Shown: positions 22,021 through 35,062 of the stretch, in pieces
How positions within the stretch are numbered: the stretch's first letter is position 1
Layout: each line of letters opens with the position of its first letter
From: Branchiostoma belcheri
Lineage: Eukaryota; Chordata; Leptocardii; Amphioxiformes; Branchiostomatidae
Assembly: GCF_001625305.1 (NCBI RefSeq)
Contig: NW_017804043.1
Span: forward strand, 1,790,215 to 1,854,214
Reading direction: 5' to 3'
DNA length: 64,000 bases
Notes under the pieces: generated by a model
What the model saw: only the letters and a program-made list of their open reading frames with translations
The model's database searches: none
Told to the model about the DNA's origin: nothing
Translations under genes and position numbers: made by a program

Positions 22021-22146
22021 AGCTAGCCTCGGGAGTCGGCTGGAAAGAGTAGAAATTGGCCAAATTAAATAGAGAGACCATGCCGGGGGAGTTGGTCCGC
22101 TAGGGTAGCCAATTTCTACTCTTTCCGGCCTGATAGAGGCTAGCGT
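22021..22146. mobile_element. MITE family C, palindromic copy
   Basis: TAGCCTCGGGAGTCGGCTGG at the left and CGGCCTGATAGAGGCTAG at the right are inverted, with AGAGTAGAAATTGG / CCAATTTCTACTCT inside. GTGTATAG before and GCGTATAG after form a 7/8 target duplication. Confidence 0.75.
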
Positions 22147-22527
22147 ATAGGTTTTAGATTATGCCCTTTAATTTCCTTATATTTCTTTTACTTTGCAAAC
22201 GGAATTTTGTATAAAGATATCTAACATTGTGTATTCTGTGACACATAGGGTCCTTGCCGCAACTTTCAATGGGCTAGCGTTCCACACTAGGGTCTGCCTA
22301 TCCCAGGCCTTTCTCATGGCCAAGTAGAGGCAGGATTCTTAACTGTGCAATAGTGAAACTTGTTTTTCACAAATCAGACCTCGACACATCTTTTAAAAAC
22401 AACCTATTATTTCCTGGTCGAAGTCACGGTGTAATGTTTGTCTGTCGCTATCGTTTCCCGGTAGCCCGGATATTACCGAGAACACCAACACACAGACAGA
22501 GCTACACTTCTTCATATGCTGACACGC

Positions 22528-22750
22528 TGGGGCTGGGGCTGGGGCTGGGGCTGGGGCTGGGGTGGGCTGGGCTGGGCTGGGCTGGGCTGGGCTGGGCTAG
22601 GGCTAGGGCTAGGGCTAGGGCTAGGGCTAGGGCTAGGGCTAGGGTTGTTATTAGAGTTAGGGTTATTTTTAGGGTTGATATTAGTGTTAGGGTTAGGCTT
22701 AGGGTTAGGATCATTGTTCAGGGCTAGGGTTAGACTTACGATTGGTGTTA
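22528..22750 (+). repeat. G-rich GGGGCT / GGGCT / AGGGCT array with telomere-like TTAGGG
   Basis: Consecutive blocks of GGGGCT, GGGCT and about nine AGGGCT units grade into irregular TTAGGG-type units. TTAGGG is the usual deuterostome telomere repeat. The array has strong G-quadruplex potential on the plus strand. Frames through it (Gly/Leu/Ala/Arg repeats) are artefacts. Confidence 0.85.
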
Positions 22751-24639
22751 GGTTAAGGTTTAGTCTCCCACATCACGACTATACCGTCCTCCCACCCTTT
22801 GTCTCAGGTGTATTGGAAACCCCCAAGTGTTGTCGGAGTCACGTATTTGGCATCGATCATAGGCCGTTATTACCTTTGACCTTGTTCTGACGTCATTGGG
22901 GCACAGGTGTACCCACCTTCTGAGAAGGCCACCAGGACTGGTGCATGACTTTGTCGCTGTGCAGCTACCAGGCAACGGGAATAGAATGTCATAAACAACT
23001 GGATAAAGTTGATAAAGGACACGAAAAGACTGTAACTGTTATATATATTGAGTTTATTGTCTTCGTTCACAATTCAGTAAAATACATGGCAGCTTCATTT
23101 GTGTACAAAGATGCTGAATTGCGCATTTTACATGATTAACATGATAACAAATCAATATCTATATTACAAGATCAACATGATAACAAATTAAAAACTAGTA
23201 AACAATGACATTAAGATGATAACATTATAAGAAATTGAAAAGGTTCTTAATAAGCTGTAATAATTGTTAGAGAGGCGGTAGACTTTTACTTAATTGAGTT
23301 CTTTATTGCAAGTTCATGCCCGAGGGCTAATTGCAAACAGCGACATTGACAAGAACTGGGTCAGAAGTAAGATAAAAAAATTGAAATGGACACTGGGGAA
23401 TTGGTCTCTTAAGCCTGTTGTGTTGTTTGCAACGATCCAAATGTTTTTCTCTCAGCTAGTAGAGACAAATTATGACCAAATAATATTTGCCTGAACCCTT
23501 CTGTGTGATGCAAGATGATTTTAGATAGGTGCATTTTTGCCTGAACAAATAAAAAAATGTAATGTTTTGCAACGATTCTAAATTTTCTCTCTCAGTTAGA
23601 TGTACAGACAAATTAAGAGAAAATATCATTTGCCTGAACTCTTAGTTGTGACGTAAAATAGGCTTAAATAGGCTTCATTTTTTACTAAAAAAATAAAGTA
23701 TGTTATTTTTAGATTTCATACGCCACAGCGTCGCAGAAATAACTTTATCTTATTACTGATAACAGATGCAAATTTTAAGGGTCACCGATAATTTGAGGTG
23801 TTCTGGGAATACTAATAACTGCATAATAAATGAGCTGTGCAATTTCTCAGTCGGTGGTACGTCACGTGATCGATAGCCTAATGACCCCCAAAACATGTTC
23901 GATTACAAGGGACAGTCCACTAATGATTAATTTTGGGGATTAATCACTAACAGTTTAGGGGTGATGTTGATTAACCATTGATGATTGTATCCATGTGTTT
24001 CTGCTGTTATTATCCTTTTAACTCTCCGACCGCATTCCTTTTAAAGTCCCATTTCTAATTGTACCCATACAACCGTACACAGTGACACTTAAGGCCCCTT
24101 AAGAAAATACCACACCCAGACCCTTAAGCGTCATAATGGACCGTCCCTAGCGTCTGCGGTAAATCTGGAAAGTCTGGTAAGTATAGGTCAGAGGTAACAC
24201 CTCTTCGTATGCAAATTAGCGTGTAATAGCCTGGAATCCAGACTATTGCCCGAGGGTTGCCACAAGTCAACTGTTCTTTGGGGTTAAACTGTCCCTGGGG
24301 AAACCTTACCACAGCCACCTTGGGGAAGACTACTAAATCTACACGGACACAAAGCTTAATTGGCCAGATAGTAGCGACAGACTTTTCCAAGGAAACCTAG
24401 GTTGTAGCCCTGGGAAAGGCTGGGTACGAGGCTACTACATACGTGTGTGTAGGTGGGGACTTTACCCAAACGTTCCACCACCGGAAGTCACTGCCAAACC
24501 TATCGTACGTGTGCTTGTTTTGTAACATAGAAGGGAGGGAAGGTCTAAGCTAAGCTTCCGGCCACGAGACGTCGTTCCCAGCATTGGAGTGCCACGGGGA
24601 CTGGGTTGACCATTGATCCATTTATTGTCAGCGATTTTA

Positions 24640-24764
24640 CCGGGAAAGGTCGTTTCAGAGTCGCTTTCGGAGAAGGACAGTCGGTACCACAGCCATGTAC
24701 ATAGAGTCTACACCTGGTACAATCAGGCTCACTAACACTGGCGGCAAGTTCGTCTGAGCTATCG
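24640..24764 (+). other. Weak candidate 5' exon (plus strand)
   Basis: A non-repetitive stretch ends in a near-consensus donor, AGCTATCG|GTGAGTACG, at 24764. There is no long frame and no matching acceptor I can prove. It could be a distant first exon of the plus-strand GPCR or chance. Confidence 0.2.
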
Positions 24765-26886
24765 GTGAGTACGTTTTGTTGGCTCGTTCACACTATGATA
24801 TATATTTCTCAGCACACTTAGTATTTCCAATGGTAAACTTCCTGTAATCTACTGTGAGTCGGTTCCCCTGTGGTATATGATTCAGCGTTCTCTTGTGTTT
24901 CTCTCAGCGGATACGGGGTCATTTCTGTGTTGTGATACTAGTAAGAGTCACGGCTGTGCTTTTGGCAGCGCTTTGTTGTATAAAATAAAACAGAGTCTGT
25001 GTTTGTTCAAGCCGAGTAGTTCACTGTAGCATTATGCCCCCAAATGTTACCGTAATTTTAAATTTATCTGTAATATACGGTAAGCCAACGATATCTTGAT
25101 TTTTTTTACATATCATCGTCTTAATACCTGGTGATATTGTACAGGCACATTTCAATGTATGAACTTGTACACGTGTATGTTGTACTGTTGTACGAATGTT
25201 TCGCTTGGCTCGGTACCGTTCCATGAATTGGCGCCAAGAAACCGGGCAATGTGCACTTGTAAGCCTCTGGTATGCTCTTAACCTTGTTACACACAACACG
25301 CACACGTCAGTCAACCTAGCCTGGGTCCTAATGGTTTGTAATGGAGCCCCTGTGCACGCGGGGCTTCAGAGGGAGTGGGAACTACTCTAGCCAAATGGTA
25401 ATGATGATAGGATATGCCGGAAAGATATGTGTTTTACGTAGTTACCTGTTCTATTGTAGAGACTTCTGTAAGAACTACAGTTGTAGCCTCTATATAAAAC
25501 ATTATAGTATACTGTCGATCTGAAAAAAAGGTAAAAACTGAATTGACTTGATAATTCTTGTTTTCTGGCTGTGTAGATGCAACTGTTGTCAGTGAATTTG
25601 CGACGGTTTCCTGTATCTAAGAATGGCCGAAATGTTGCATAATGAGATTTCCTGTTGCTGTTTAACTCCCTTCAGTTGCATTGTAAGGCAACTCTATTAA
25701 AACGTGCTTAAATTGCGAAGCTATTGAAAAACATTCTGACTGCCCCTCCCCCTAGAAACTCTACCCCTGAAATGTGTTGTTATGTACAGGTGTATTCACG
25801 GTGCAATAGATCTTTAAGGACTGTACAACTATGCATGATGTCCCAATGGCCCGTTCAAATAGTTAAACCAGCTGTATGTATTCGCTGACCATGCAAATAC
25901 CAAACATGGCACCATTGCTGCTTCAAATTTGCAACTGAAATGAAGTTGAATGTAATTGGTAATCCTCAATAAATAATGAATAATAACAGATAGAATGAAT
26001 TATTGTCAAAGAAAATTATTTTCTGAACGTTTCAAAGTAGTAGAAATATATTTGAACACGAAACCACGTTTTATACCTCTCAAAAACTACAATTCAGCCT
26101 ATATAGTATATCTATCCTCCCAACCGCCAAAGATATGGAAGGGCTGCGAATTAAACGCATATATGCCTTCTCCAACTGCCAAATGATAGATGTTTCACAC
26201 GATTGAGGGTAAAATAATATGTTTGTGTGATGATGTATGGCATTTTCTTTCTGGGCCAAGGTGACTGGGTCATTTGAACCACTCGCCTGAATAGTGTTAT
26301 GTTGAATTGGCGTCCTAATGCCCTGTAGTAGGGTGGAATGTCGTGTCGTTGCGTCATGACAAAGACCTAGAGATACCCGATACCCAGAATGGACAACGGG
26401 GCTCAGCCGGAATTCTATAGAGTAGGAGACTGCTTTTCAAGTTGTTAAATGCAGCTGAGAAATGTCTGCAATGTTTTGTTTGGTGCCATTTGGTTATTTT
26501 GATAGAAATTCTTCCCCCTCCCCCGTGAAACCATCGAATTGACGCTGACAGACTTGAAGATTAAACAGGTGGAATTTAGTGGCTGACCACGAAAGATTAA
26601 AACGGTGCCAACTACTGATTTTTGTTTTAGGTCTGTTGTTCGTATTTCTTCCGAAATTCCACAGATCATCCTTTGTCAGTGGGTCCTACGCCCTTGTCTG
26701 ACCGTTTTGACTTTATACTTTCGATGAAAAGAGATAGAGTTGTTAGGAGTACTTTTATTACTGCCACACAAACAAACAAACATATCTCGTTACTACTTGT
26801 CTGTGAGCACTTACATTGTTTGCTGACTTTCCCCTTTGACCTTTCGGAGCTGGTCTGGCGGCCGCCATTTTTTTACAAAAGAATGA

Positions 26887-27333
26887 NNNNNNNNNNNNNN
26901 NNNNNNNNNNNNNNNNNNNNNNNNNNNNNNNNNNNNNNNNNNNNNNNNNNNNNNNNNNNNNNNNNNNNNNNNNNNNNNNNNNNNNNNNNNNNNNNNNNNN
27001 NNNNNNNNNNNNNNNNNNNNNNNNNNNNNNNNNNNNNNNNNNNNNNNNNNNNNNNNNNNNNNNNNNNNNNNNNNNNNNNNNNNNNNNNNNNNNNNNNNNN
27101 NNNNNNNNNNNNNNNNNNNNNNNNNNNNNNNNNNNNNNNNNNNNNNNNNNNNNNNNNNNNNNNNNNNNNNNNNNNNNNNNNNNNNNNNNNNNNNNNNNNN
27201 NNNNNNNNNNNNNNNNNNNNNNNNNNNNNNNNNNNNNNNNNNNNNNNNNNNNNNNNNNNNNNNNNNNNNNNNNNNNNNNNNNNNNNNNNNNNNNNNNNNN
27301 NNNNNNNNNNNNNNNNNNNNNNNNNNNNNNNNN
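26887..27333. other. Assembly gap (447 N)
   Basis: Unsequenced bases. Open frames spanning it in either direction are not evidence of a gene. Confidence 1.
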
Positions 27334-27404
27334 AGAAGACTGTATTAAATAAAGAAGAGATAACATCCTCTGTTGAAATATGCCCAAGCTAGCTCACAAA
27401 ACAA

Positions 27405-27560
27405 AGTTGGTTTTACACCAAAAAGCAGTTACTCAAGCAACTGGATATGATTTTGGCACGTCAGACGTTTCAGCTAGTATCCACTAGCTTTCATCAGTGA
27501 CTGGCTTAGCCAGAGGAAAAAGCAGGTTTATAAGCACAAACTGTTCATTGATATGCAAAT
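27405..27560 (+). repeat. Dispersed repeat, CAGTTACTCAAGCAACTGGA family
   Basis: CAGTTACTCAAGCAACTGGA, CAGACGTTTCAG and TATCCACTAGCTTTCATCAG recur, diverged, at 39530-39650. The transposon class is not clear. Confidence 0.5.
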
Positions 27561-29427
27561 AAAATGAAGACAATTTTTTGGATGTCAAAAAGGTTGGCAA
27601 AGGATGGCACAAAGTTTGTTTTGCTTGCGTAAGAGTTCTAGCCTTGATATCCTGAATAATCAATAATAATTACGCAAAAAGGGCACAGAATCCCCCAACA
27701 AACCCGTGGTCATTTGAAAACATACTCCTATATTACCAGCTATAAATGCGCAAAGATTACACCATGTGTAAGCATCGCGGTTATATGGTACTAATTGTAA
27801 AGGTAAGGACGTCTTTAATTCATCCATACATTGCTGCACATTTAGCTTATCGTTGTTGTTTACTATAATGTCTTTATCAGCTCTGTACATGGTATACAGA
27901 TGCTTGGGAAGCTTAAGGTATGGGGGAATAAGATGGTTTCCTCATGTTGTTGCTTTGTTTCGTGATATTATTCTGTACCTTTCCTGCTACCCTGCCATGA
28001 CAACTAACTCTTAGACTTTAGCTCATCGTTGTTTACTGTAATGTATTTTTTCTCGATGTTATTCTCTACCCTTTCCTGTTTGTGCTATCCTGCTGCGACA
28101 CCTAACTCTCCGACTGTCAGTTCTCATTGTAAGACACCAGCTTGATGAGAGCCAGATACTAGTTGATTTATGTCTCTTGGACTGAATTTCCTTGAAGATT
28201 CGAATTCTTACGTCTAAGATGTTTACGTTGATATTTAAACCAGGCTTTAGCTGACTTTGTGTTTCTATATTTAGGTGTGGAACACATGTGTCGCGGTCTC
28301 TCTTTAAGTTAAAGAGCGTAGAGCAACAAACGTTAAGACTCTACTTTGCTTACCATATGCACTCCGGCTTTCTTTTACTAGATGCGTGCGAATACAAAGT
28401 CAAACTTAATTGTACAACGATTGTAACAGGTACAATGTATGACAAGCTCTCTTCATAGTTACTACATATCTAGCTGATATCTACTCTAACGTCTACAGTA
28501 ATGCATATAACTTCTATGTATCGAAACTGACACTATACTATTTCATAAAGGTGATATTATACATATGGAGCATGGCCTACATGATAACAAGCAGGAGTTC
28601 TACATATACTACATAAACCCTAAGATGCATGCGCTCAGCGTACTACTAACAAGGTTCTGGATCGTGAGCAAACTTGCAAAAGTGTAATTGTGTCGTCCTC
28701 TGAGGTCGCTCGCTGACGTATGTAGCGTGGGATGATTAGAAGCACGAGAAACTGTTTTAAAAGTCGATACAAATCCCGCATGTCCCGTATGTCAGGAATT
28801 AGGGTCATCCGGAGACCGACACGACTTGCTAACGAAGGATGGGTTGACTTAAGGGATCTTAAGGCGTAGGAGTGTCCTTAAGAAGTGTCTTCAGATCTAA
28901 GGATGTGCATCATACAAACAACACGTTAAGGTGAAGACATTTACACTGAGAAGTTTCGGGTGTTGACTTGTAAGTCATACATTATCATCAATGCTTAGAA
29001 AACGTTTGACGTGAGCGAATTTTCCTCTTTTATTATTCAAAGCACGGGGTATTCAAGAGATGTTATCGTAATTTGCATCAGAAGTGTTGTCAAGTATATG
29101 ATTTATGCAGAAAACTTCAGTATAGCAGTGCGTCTGTCAGGAGAAAATGTGTACCTATAGACTTAAACTAATGGAGATCCTACTAAAACAAATAACACTA
29201 AAAACGAAAACAAATTAGGAAAGCATCAAAACATCGTACGTAATCACTGAAGATCACCAGATCACCTTTGTGCATAAGACGGGTAGATGTATATCTCTTC
29301 CATTTGTTCTTAGACAGGCTTTCAGTGGGAGATTTTCACTTGATCGTATCAGCAGTTCATGCGTCCGAGTCTTGCAACCTGCTTTTCAGGTCGCACTCAG
29401 GGCTTAACACAGCAATAAGTGACTACA

Positions 29428-29535
29428 ATACTAGCCTGGATGCCAGACCCATAGCACACTAGGCTATGGGTCTGGCATCCTGGGGTCTGGTTATCCTGTG
29501 TTACTTGGGCCTAGTGTGCAATGGGTCTGGAAATA
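29428..29535. mobile_element. MITE family F (TAGCCTGGATGCCAGAC ends)
   Basis: TAGCCTGGATGCCAGACCCA followed by TGGGTCTGGCATCC forms a short hairpin, with a second GGGCCTAGTGTGCAATGGGT segment to its right. Relatives occur at 29.89, 44.19 and 54.12 kb. Confidence 0.55.
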
Positions 29536-29887
29536 CAGGCTACTACTACAATACATACGTTGATACAGCAACGGCATTGGGAACAACTATGAACAACTGT
29601 GCATTGACGAAATGTCGCCATATCAGTGTGCATTATCTCTTCGGAGCTTAGCCCAGGCTCTTCAGAGATAATATATATCTCCGCGAAGATAATGTCTGCA
29701 GGTCCTATTGGCCTGTCCTGGCTGCCCCGACCTCTAGTGCCAGGCCTGACCGGAATATGCTATCTGGGTTTCCTCATGCCGAACTACAAATAGCGCGATG
29801 TCTCACATCTGTAATTCCTTCACTCAGACCAGCTGTTCGGAAAAGATCCCTGCCTTGAAGGGCTCTTGTCGTCATGCCCCCTCCTTA

Positions 29888-30034
29888 CATGTAGCCTGAA
29901 TGCCAGACTGTTTTAAGGGCCAGCCCCAAGCTAGATCAGTTCATCTACAATTTCCTTCGGGAACATGTTGGCCCGGGAGCCGAGAAGCTAGCCTATATAC
30001 TGGCCCTTGCAACAGTCTGGCACCCAGGCTACCC
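29888..30034. mobile_element. MITE family F, copy 2
   Basis: TAGCCTGAATGCCAGACTGT at the left and AACAGTCTGGCACCCAGGCTA at the right are inverted, about 140 bp apart. Confidence 0.65.
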
Positions 30035-33000
30035 TACATACAGGATCTAGGAGTTGAACAGCACTAGTAATTCGTTAATCTGTACGCATGCAGTGCAATG
30101 TCCTCACGTACATGTATGTTGACAAAATCCGAGTGTATGGCTCATTTGAGCCAGTGGTCTGTAACGAACTGTGTAATTACAATGATACAGATTAGCTTCC
30201 TAGACAAAATATGCACATATCAACAAACGCGTATAATCATTGTGATAACATTGGATCTATATTACTACATGTACACTAGTTTAATTTCAACGTTGTATCG
30301 CGGTTTTATTTTGTAAACGATAGATAGCGAATGGATCATGACACAAATATCCTTCTATCAATACCTCAGAGGGGAAAGTTTATGGTAAAGGTGTCGACTC
30401 GGTATTCATCGGTATGCTTGGTACGTCAACCGTGTCTTCCACTGAGACTTCCAGAGATCAAACGTTGATACGGCGCGTGGCGTTGACTGATCTCGCCATA
30501 CATCTGATACAATTTACTAGACCTGCAGCACTTCGAAAGACGATCAATTTTTAGCCGAGACAAACCATGTATCCTCCTCTCGATATCTGGCCGTATTTGG
30601 TCTCTTTCTCCATCAAGCTTAAGGAAAGTGGCAATCATGTTGTCGTATTGCTACCAGGTAATTTCCCGCCTTAAACAGGTCTCTAGTGACCATCTGTTTA
30701 TGGAGGAGGAAGAGAAGTATGTCATAGATCTAGTAATTACGTCCAATTTAGTGTTTATCAGGTTTCTGTGTTGCGAAGAGGGGTCGTTCTCTTTTGGGTC
30801 GATTCTTGAGTCGCTTCTTACGCTGGTATGGTATTTTCTGCATCTCGTAACCAATCCAAGGAAAGTGTACCTTTAACTAGTCTAAGAATTGATGGAAAAT
30901 ATAATGAAACAGTCGCTACAGTAGGAAAAAGGCAATACATTTACAACATTTGTCAGCTTAGATTTGTCATTTCTGATTGCATTCAAATCCGCAGAATCTG
31001 TCATGACCAGAATGGCACTATCGATAACAGTGAATGTCTATAGCGAAATAGAATCCAGGATTTAAAGCTTATATTGTGACAGATCTGAAAAATTACATCA
31101 AGAATCGCTAAACGTCACTATATCTCCTGTGAGCCAAGCGTAATATTGCCCAAACTTTATTGCGTATATGAATATCTTATAAAATGATGACAACGTCATG
31201 TCAAATATTGATATGTCCAAAAATGATATTGCAAGGTAAGCATATCATATTGCATCCTACTGCAATATTAAAATGTAATATCATTCCTTGGATCCATGTT
31301 TAATAAAACATTGCTAAAATCGTCCACGAAACTGGATAAGTTACTTCTGAGTTACGTTTAAGATATTTCGAACCATTGTCTTGCATTTACGTTACACCTT
31401 GACATTGTGGAATGCCGGAAGTGACCCTGGAAATTGAATTGTTCTTCCGTGAACAATTCGGTACCACGTGGGGCTGCTACTTGATTGAAATGGGCGACCG
31501 CCAAATTGAAAATCTTTGATTTAATTAACTTATACCAGACTTGGTGGGCGTGGTAGAATTCCAAGAAACCTACAATGTCGACGTTGAAAAAAAGCCTCAT
31601 TTTCCTTATGCTGTTTTGTTTCTCTGAAAGTCGGCAAGGGTTCGAATTCGCTTTGTCATGATATATATAAATGCATGAAATAAAGACTAAGCTTTAACTT
31701 CCAACACTTAGATTACAGAAATGAGACTTACCCCAAATTTCATAATGACTTGTACCAACACAGATGAACTTTCGTACTATATATAAATGTATTTTCTTTT
31801 TCGTGAATAAGTATTACTAGTATTCGGTATGGTCTATGTTACTCCTTCTTTTCCCTCTATATTGAATCATTAAGTAACTTTGCACTTTCATATTCATATC
31901 AGATACTTGAGAGGTCAATATCCAGACCTTTGCAATTGTACAACAAGTCGCCACCATATGGTGTTCCCCATTATGCACCAAATGAATGGCACTCATGCTC
32001 ATAAAGACGCCTGAATTGGAGACTTGCGTATTGATTTTGATATACAATTTGGCACGTTGACGAGTCATACAAAGGAATCAAATTGAAAACAGCCTTCTGG
32101 GATTGGGGAAATATGCATATGTTACATTTGTACTTTCTTAAGATTGTTCTAGATGCTGGAGATATCCACCCCAAGATAGTCTGAGACAGTTTATTGTGAT
32201 ACATGATATTAGGTAAAACAAACGTGTGTTAGTCTTGAATTTTATAGCTGAGTTCAATGTCGTGATCGCCTTTATTGGATAGCGGTATATCTTCATTGGT
32301 GTGCCTTGTTGTATTATAAATCATCTGTAAGTATTTCATATCAAAATAGATTCAATGAAATCATTGTTCGAATAGCAATACATTGCTAACAAGAGTTCCA
32401 CGATCTCATACCTTCGCCAAATGATGTTAACCCTTGCGGTTGACGAATTATACAATTCTAATCATTGATTTTGTAAATAAGAGCCTCATTTGCATGGATT
32501 ATATAAGTTAATCATATTCTCCACCCAATGACAGCCTTATCTTAACAAAAAGGCTATTACAGCACTTCCTCATAAATTATGCTCAAAAACATAACCTTCT
32601 TGGCGAAGGTAACAAAAAACAGCTAGCGCCAAACTTGGCGTATCAACCGTAGGTTTGACATTGATTTCAAACTTATAAGTATAATGATAGACAGGATATT
32701 AAACTGCTCATTACTTTATGACTCCCATATCTCTTGATGACAGATGCCAGGTGTTGTTTTCACATCTATGACGTCAGCGATGTCAGCCAAGTTCCCCTCA
32801 TCCTCACATTACTCTGATTAAATGTCAGAGTCATTACCCTTGTATAATGGAAACCCAACAAATCTTCAATTAATCACGGTATTTTCTCCTTTCTATTTCC
32901 GATTTTGCTGATTGTCGTTCGTTTGAAGGCTAGAGAGTCTGTGCTGTAAAATGCTGGCGCTTTGTCATCTCTATTGTAATTTCATAGTCTGGTGGTCGAA

Positions 33001-33138
33001 CGCAATAAAACTTGTGATGGCATGTCCATAAATGCCGCGAACCGTGACTCCCTGTAGACTTCTCAATAAGTGTCGTAAAATATGAATTTGACGCTCAAGT
33101 TCACGTCTGGGTCTTATTAATCCATAAAAATGACGGAG

Positions 33139-33166
33139 TGACTCAATTTAGGCACAGATTGAGTCA
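33139..33166. promoter_or_regulatory. Paired AP-1 motifs
   Basis: TGACTCA at 33139-33145 and its reverse complement TGAGTCA at 33160-33166, 21 bp apart start to start, about two helical turns. Downstream, GTTCCACTGAGACGTCAGTC and GTTCCACAGAGACGTCAATC (about 33417-33475) repeat a CRE-like GACGTCA. Regulatory use is inference; no promoter is seen nearby. Confidence 0.3.
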
Positions 33167-33615
33167 GATGAGGTATATTCCCACTGCACCCTGGGACGGC
33201 AGACGATTTTAAGCCCTCTGCTCATGCGTACTGGACACCAATCTGTACGTTCGAATACAAAAAAAAAAACACTTCTAAGAATTCGTATGTCTCCATAACT
33301 CTGTCAGACAAATGTAAAGTTAACCAGATGCAATGTAATCCATGTTTCCTGTGGGGTTTATATCACTTCAGCTATTCGTCTTTGGGCTGACTCCAAGGGC
33401 AGGTCGCGAAGTATCGTTCCACTGAGACGTCAGTCAAAAGTTTTCCGCGGAAAATCGTTCCACAGAGACGTCAATCATCCCGACCCCGGGCTGTTTTCCC
33501 GCCATTTCGTCTCTGATTTTCCCGCCATGAAGTCTCTCCCTCCAGCATGGTCTTGTCACATCTCACAGTCAGGACTTGTCAAATCTGAAACATCAGTTAC
33601 GGTGGGGTGAGGAGG

Positions 33616-33925
33616 CTAGGCCTAGGAAAAAATGTTGTGTTTCCAGTTTCAGTCCTGAAAAAAAATCGGTAGGTAGTCCAACTTATACAATACAGTTTAA
33701 CAAAGTAACACTTGCACTTTTATTTTCAATGTTAATATTAGAAAACCAATTGTACAACGTTTTATCACTCGGGTGTCGGATCATGGAGCTAGAAAAGGTT
33801 GTTCAGCTCGAAAAATTTATTAATGCCCCTTGCAAGGATCCACCCCCAACAAAAGGCTAGGGTCTGAATTTTTTTCTAGGGTCGGTCGGGAAACAGGAAA
33901 CACAACATTTTTTCCTAGGCCCTAT
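33616..33925. mobile_element. MITE with GGCCTAGGAAAAAATGTTGTG ends
   Basis: GGCCTAGGAAAAAATGTTGT at 33619 and its inverse ending at 33922 form terminal inverted repeats of about 27 bp (through GTTTCC), roughly 305 bp apart. The interior frame has no known domain. Confidence 0.8.
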
Positions 33926-33977
33926 CGGCCGCGCTGCGGTAGATTTAACAGTATAATCATTTCATCTGACACATAAC

Positions 33978-34262
33978 TGTGGGGTCGTGTGGCGCAGTCG
34001 GTAGCGCGTTCGGCTCACACCCGAGAGGTCGCGGGTTCGAACCCTGCCCACGTCGCCGATCTTGTGTCCTTGGGAAAGGCACTTTACACGACTTTCCTCA
34101 CTTCACTCAGGTGTAAATGAGTACCTAGCTTCGGCTAGGGACGTCCCTCGGATAGGACGTTAAATGGAGGTCCCGTGTTTGGGGAGAGCCACACCCCACG
34201 CACGTTAAAGAACCCACCGCATTTATCGAAAAGAGTAGGGGACCTTCCCGGTGTGAGTGGTT
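33978..34262 (+). mobile_element. tRNA-derived SINE, long-tailed copy
   Basis: A tRNA-like head with A box TGGCGCAGTCGG and B box GGGTTCGAACCC; the anticodon loop reads CTCACAC (CAC, valine-type). The shared body CTTGGGAAAGGCACTTTACA follows, then about 130 bp of extra tail (GGACGTCCCTCGGATAGGAC ... CACGTTAAAGAACCCACCGC) not seen in the other copies. This is the best-preserved SINE head in the window. Confidence 0.85.
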
Positions 34263-34302
34263 CAAACGTTACAGTCTGTTCTCGGGGTTGACATCTTTGA
34301 AA

Positions 34303-35062
34303 AGGTGATACTCGGTTGGGTTAAGGCGGCCTAGGCTGATATTCATGTTCGAGTTTGGACGTGTGTCTGCACGATTGCCACATACAGGTTGCGAATCCGA
34401 ATCATGTTCCACCATGTTCGATATGACGTCATTCGAATAGAACGCGTGTTCGAATTCGCGGTTACCGGCGGTCATTTGTATGTTTCCCCTGTAAACCCGC
34501 GTTGTTACGCATTTTATTCACGGAGTATGACTTAAACGGCTTTACGCGCAGCTGAAAACAACATAATTCATCTTTAGAGTAATCCATGTTTACGTATTAT
34601 CACTTTTTTATCAAAATTGTCCGAGGCTATTTTGCATATATGTCGAAATTTTTTAACTGTGGCGATTTTTTAACGAAAAATGACAGAAAAAATAGCTGTT
34701 TCTGTCGTTTTGGGCCCAAAAAAACAATGTAACTGTCATTTAAAACAAAATAGCCTCGGACAAAAATAATAAATAGGGGGTTGGCTTTCTACTTGTAAAA
34801 TATCATGATGAAAGGTGTTGTTACCGCTTGCGCGTAAAGCCATGAAGTAAACCGCTTTTTTTTAACCAAAATGTTGATTTTTAACCCAAAAATTCAGAAG
34901 TAGTAAAAACAAAATAACCTTTATTCAATGTGTTTCATGTACTACTAGAACTGTGTGAAGTTTAGTTGTGGTGCGACCAAGCTATCAAAAGTTACAGCCA
35001 TATGTATGAAATACTAATCATAGTTGGCCATAGGCTGCCTTAACCCAACCGAGTAGTCACCT
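34303..35062. mobile_element. Nested-palindrome transposon, about 760 bp
   Basis: Outer ends ATACTCGGTTGGGTTAAGGC / GCCTTAACCCAACCGAGTAG are inverted. Further in is a second inverted pair, GGCTTTACGCGCA / TGCGCGTAAAGCC (near 34540 and 34830), and inside that a third, GTCCGAGGCTATTTTG / CAAAATAGCCTCGGAC (near 34620 and 34745). No transposase frame is seen. Confidence 0.8.

Larger units (their letters stand above)
27561..33100. other. Intergenic, no coding exon recognised
   Basis: About 5.5 kb of AT-rich, mostly unique sequence. I see two small MITEs near 29.4 and 30.0 kb and a palindromic CRE-like TGACGTCA near 32768. None of the short frames shows a domain or splice-supported structure. Confidence 0.55.

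Noticed and set aside
22353..22890. Gly-Leu-Ala-Arg-rich frames
   Set aside because: Translations of the GGGGCT/AGGGCT array.
23900..23990. Homeodomain/HNF1-type enhancer (TAATGATTAA, GGATTAATCA, GATTAACC)
   Set aside because: Several ATTA cores in AT-rich DNA are expected by chance; there is no second line of evidence.
26673..27392. Long frames on both strands across 26.9-27.3 kb
   Set aside because: Most of the length is N; the real flanking codons show no domain.
33981..34060. Functional tRNA-Val gene
   Set aside because: The A and B boxes and a CAC anticodon loop are present, but the acceptor stem does not pair and the sequence continues into the SINE body shared with other copies.
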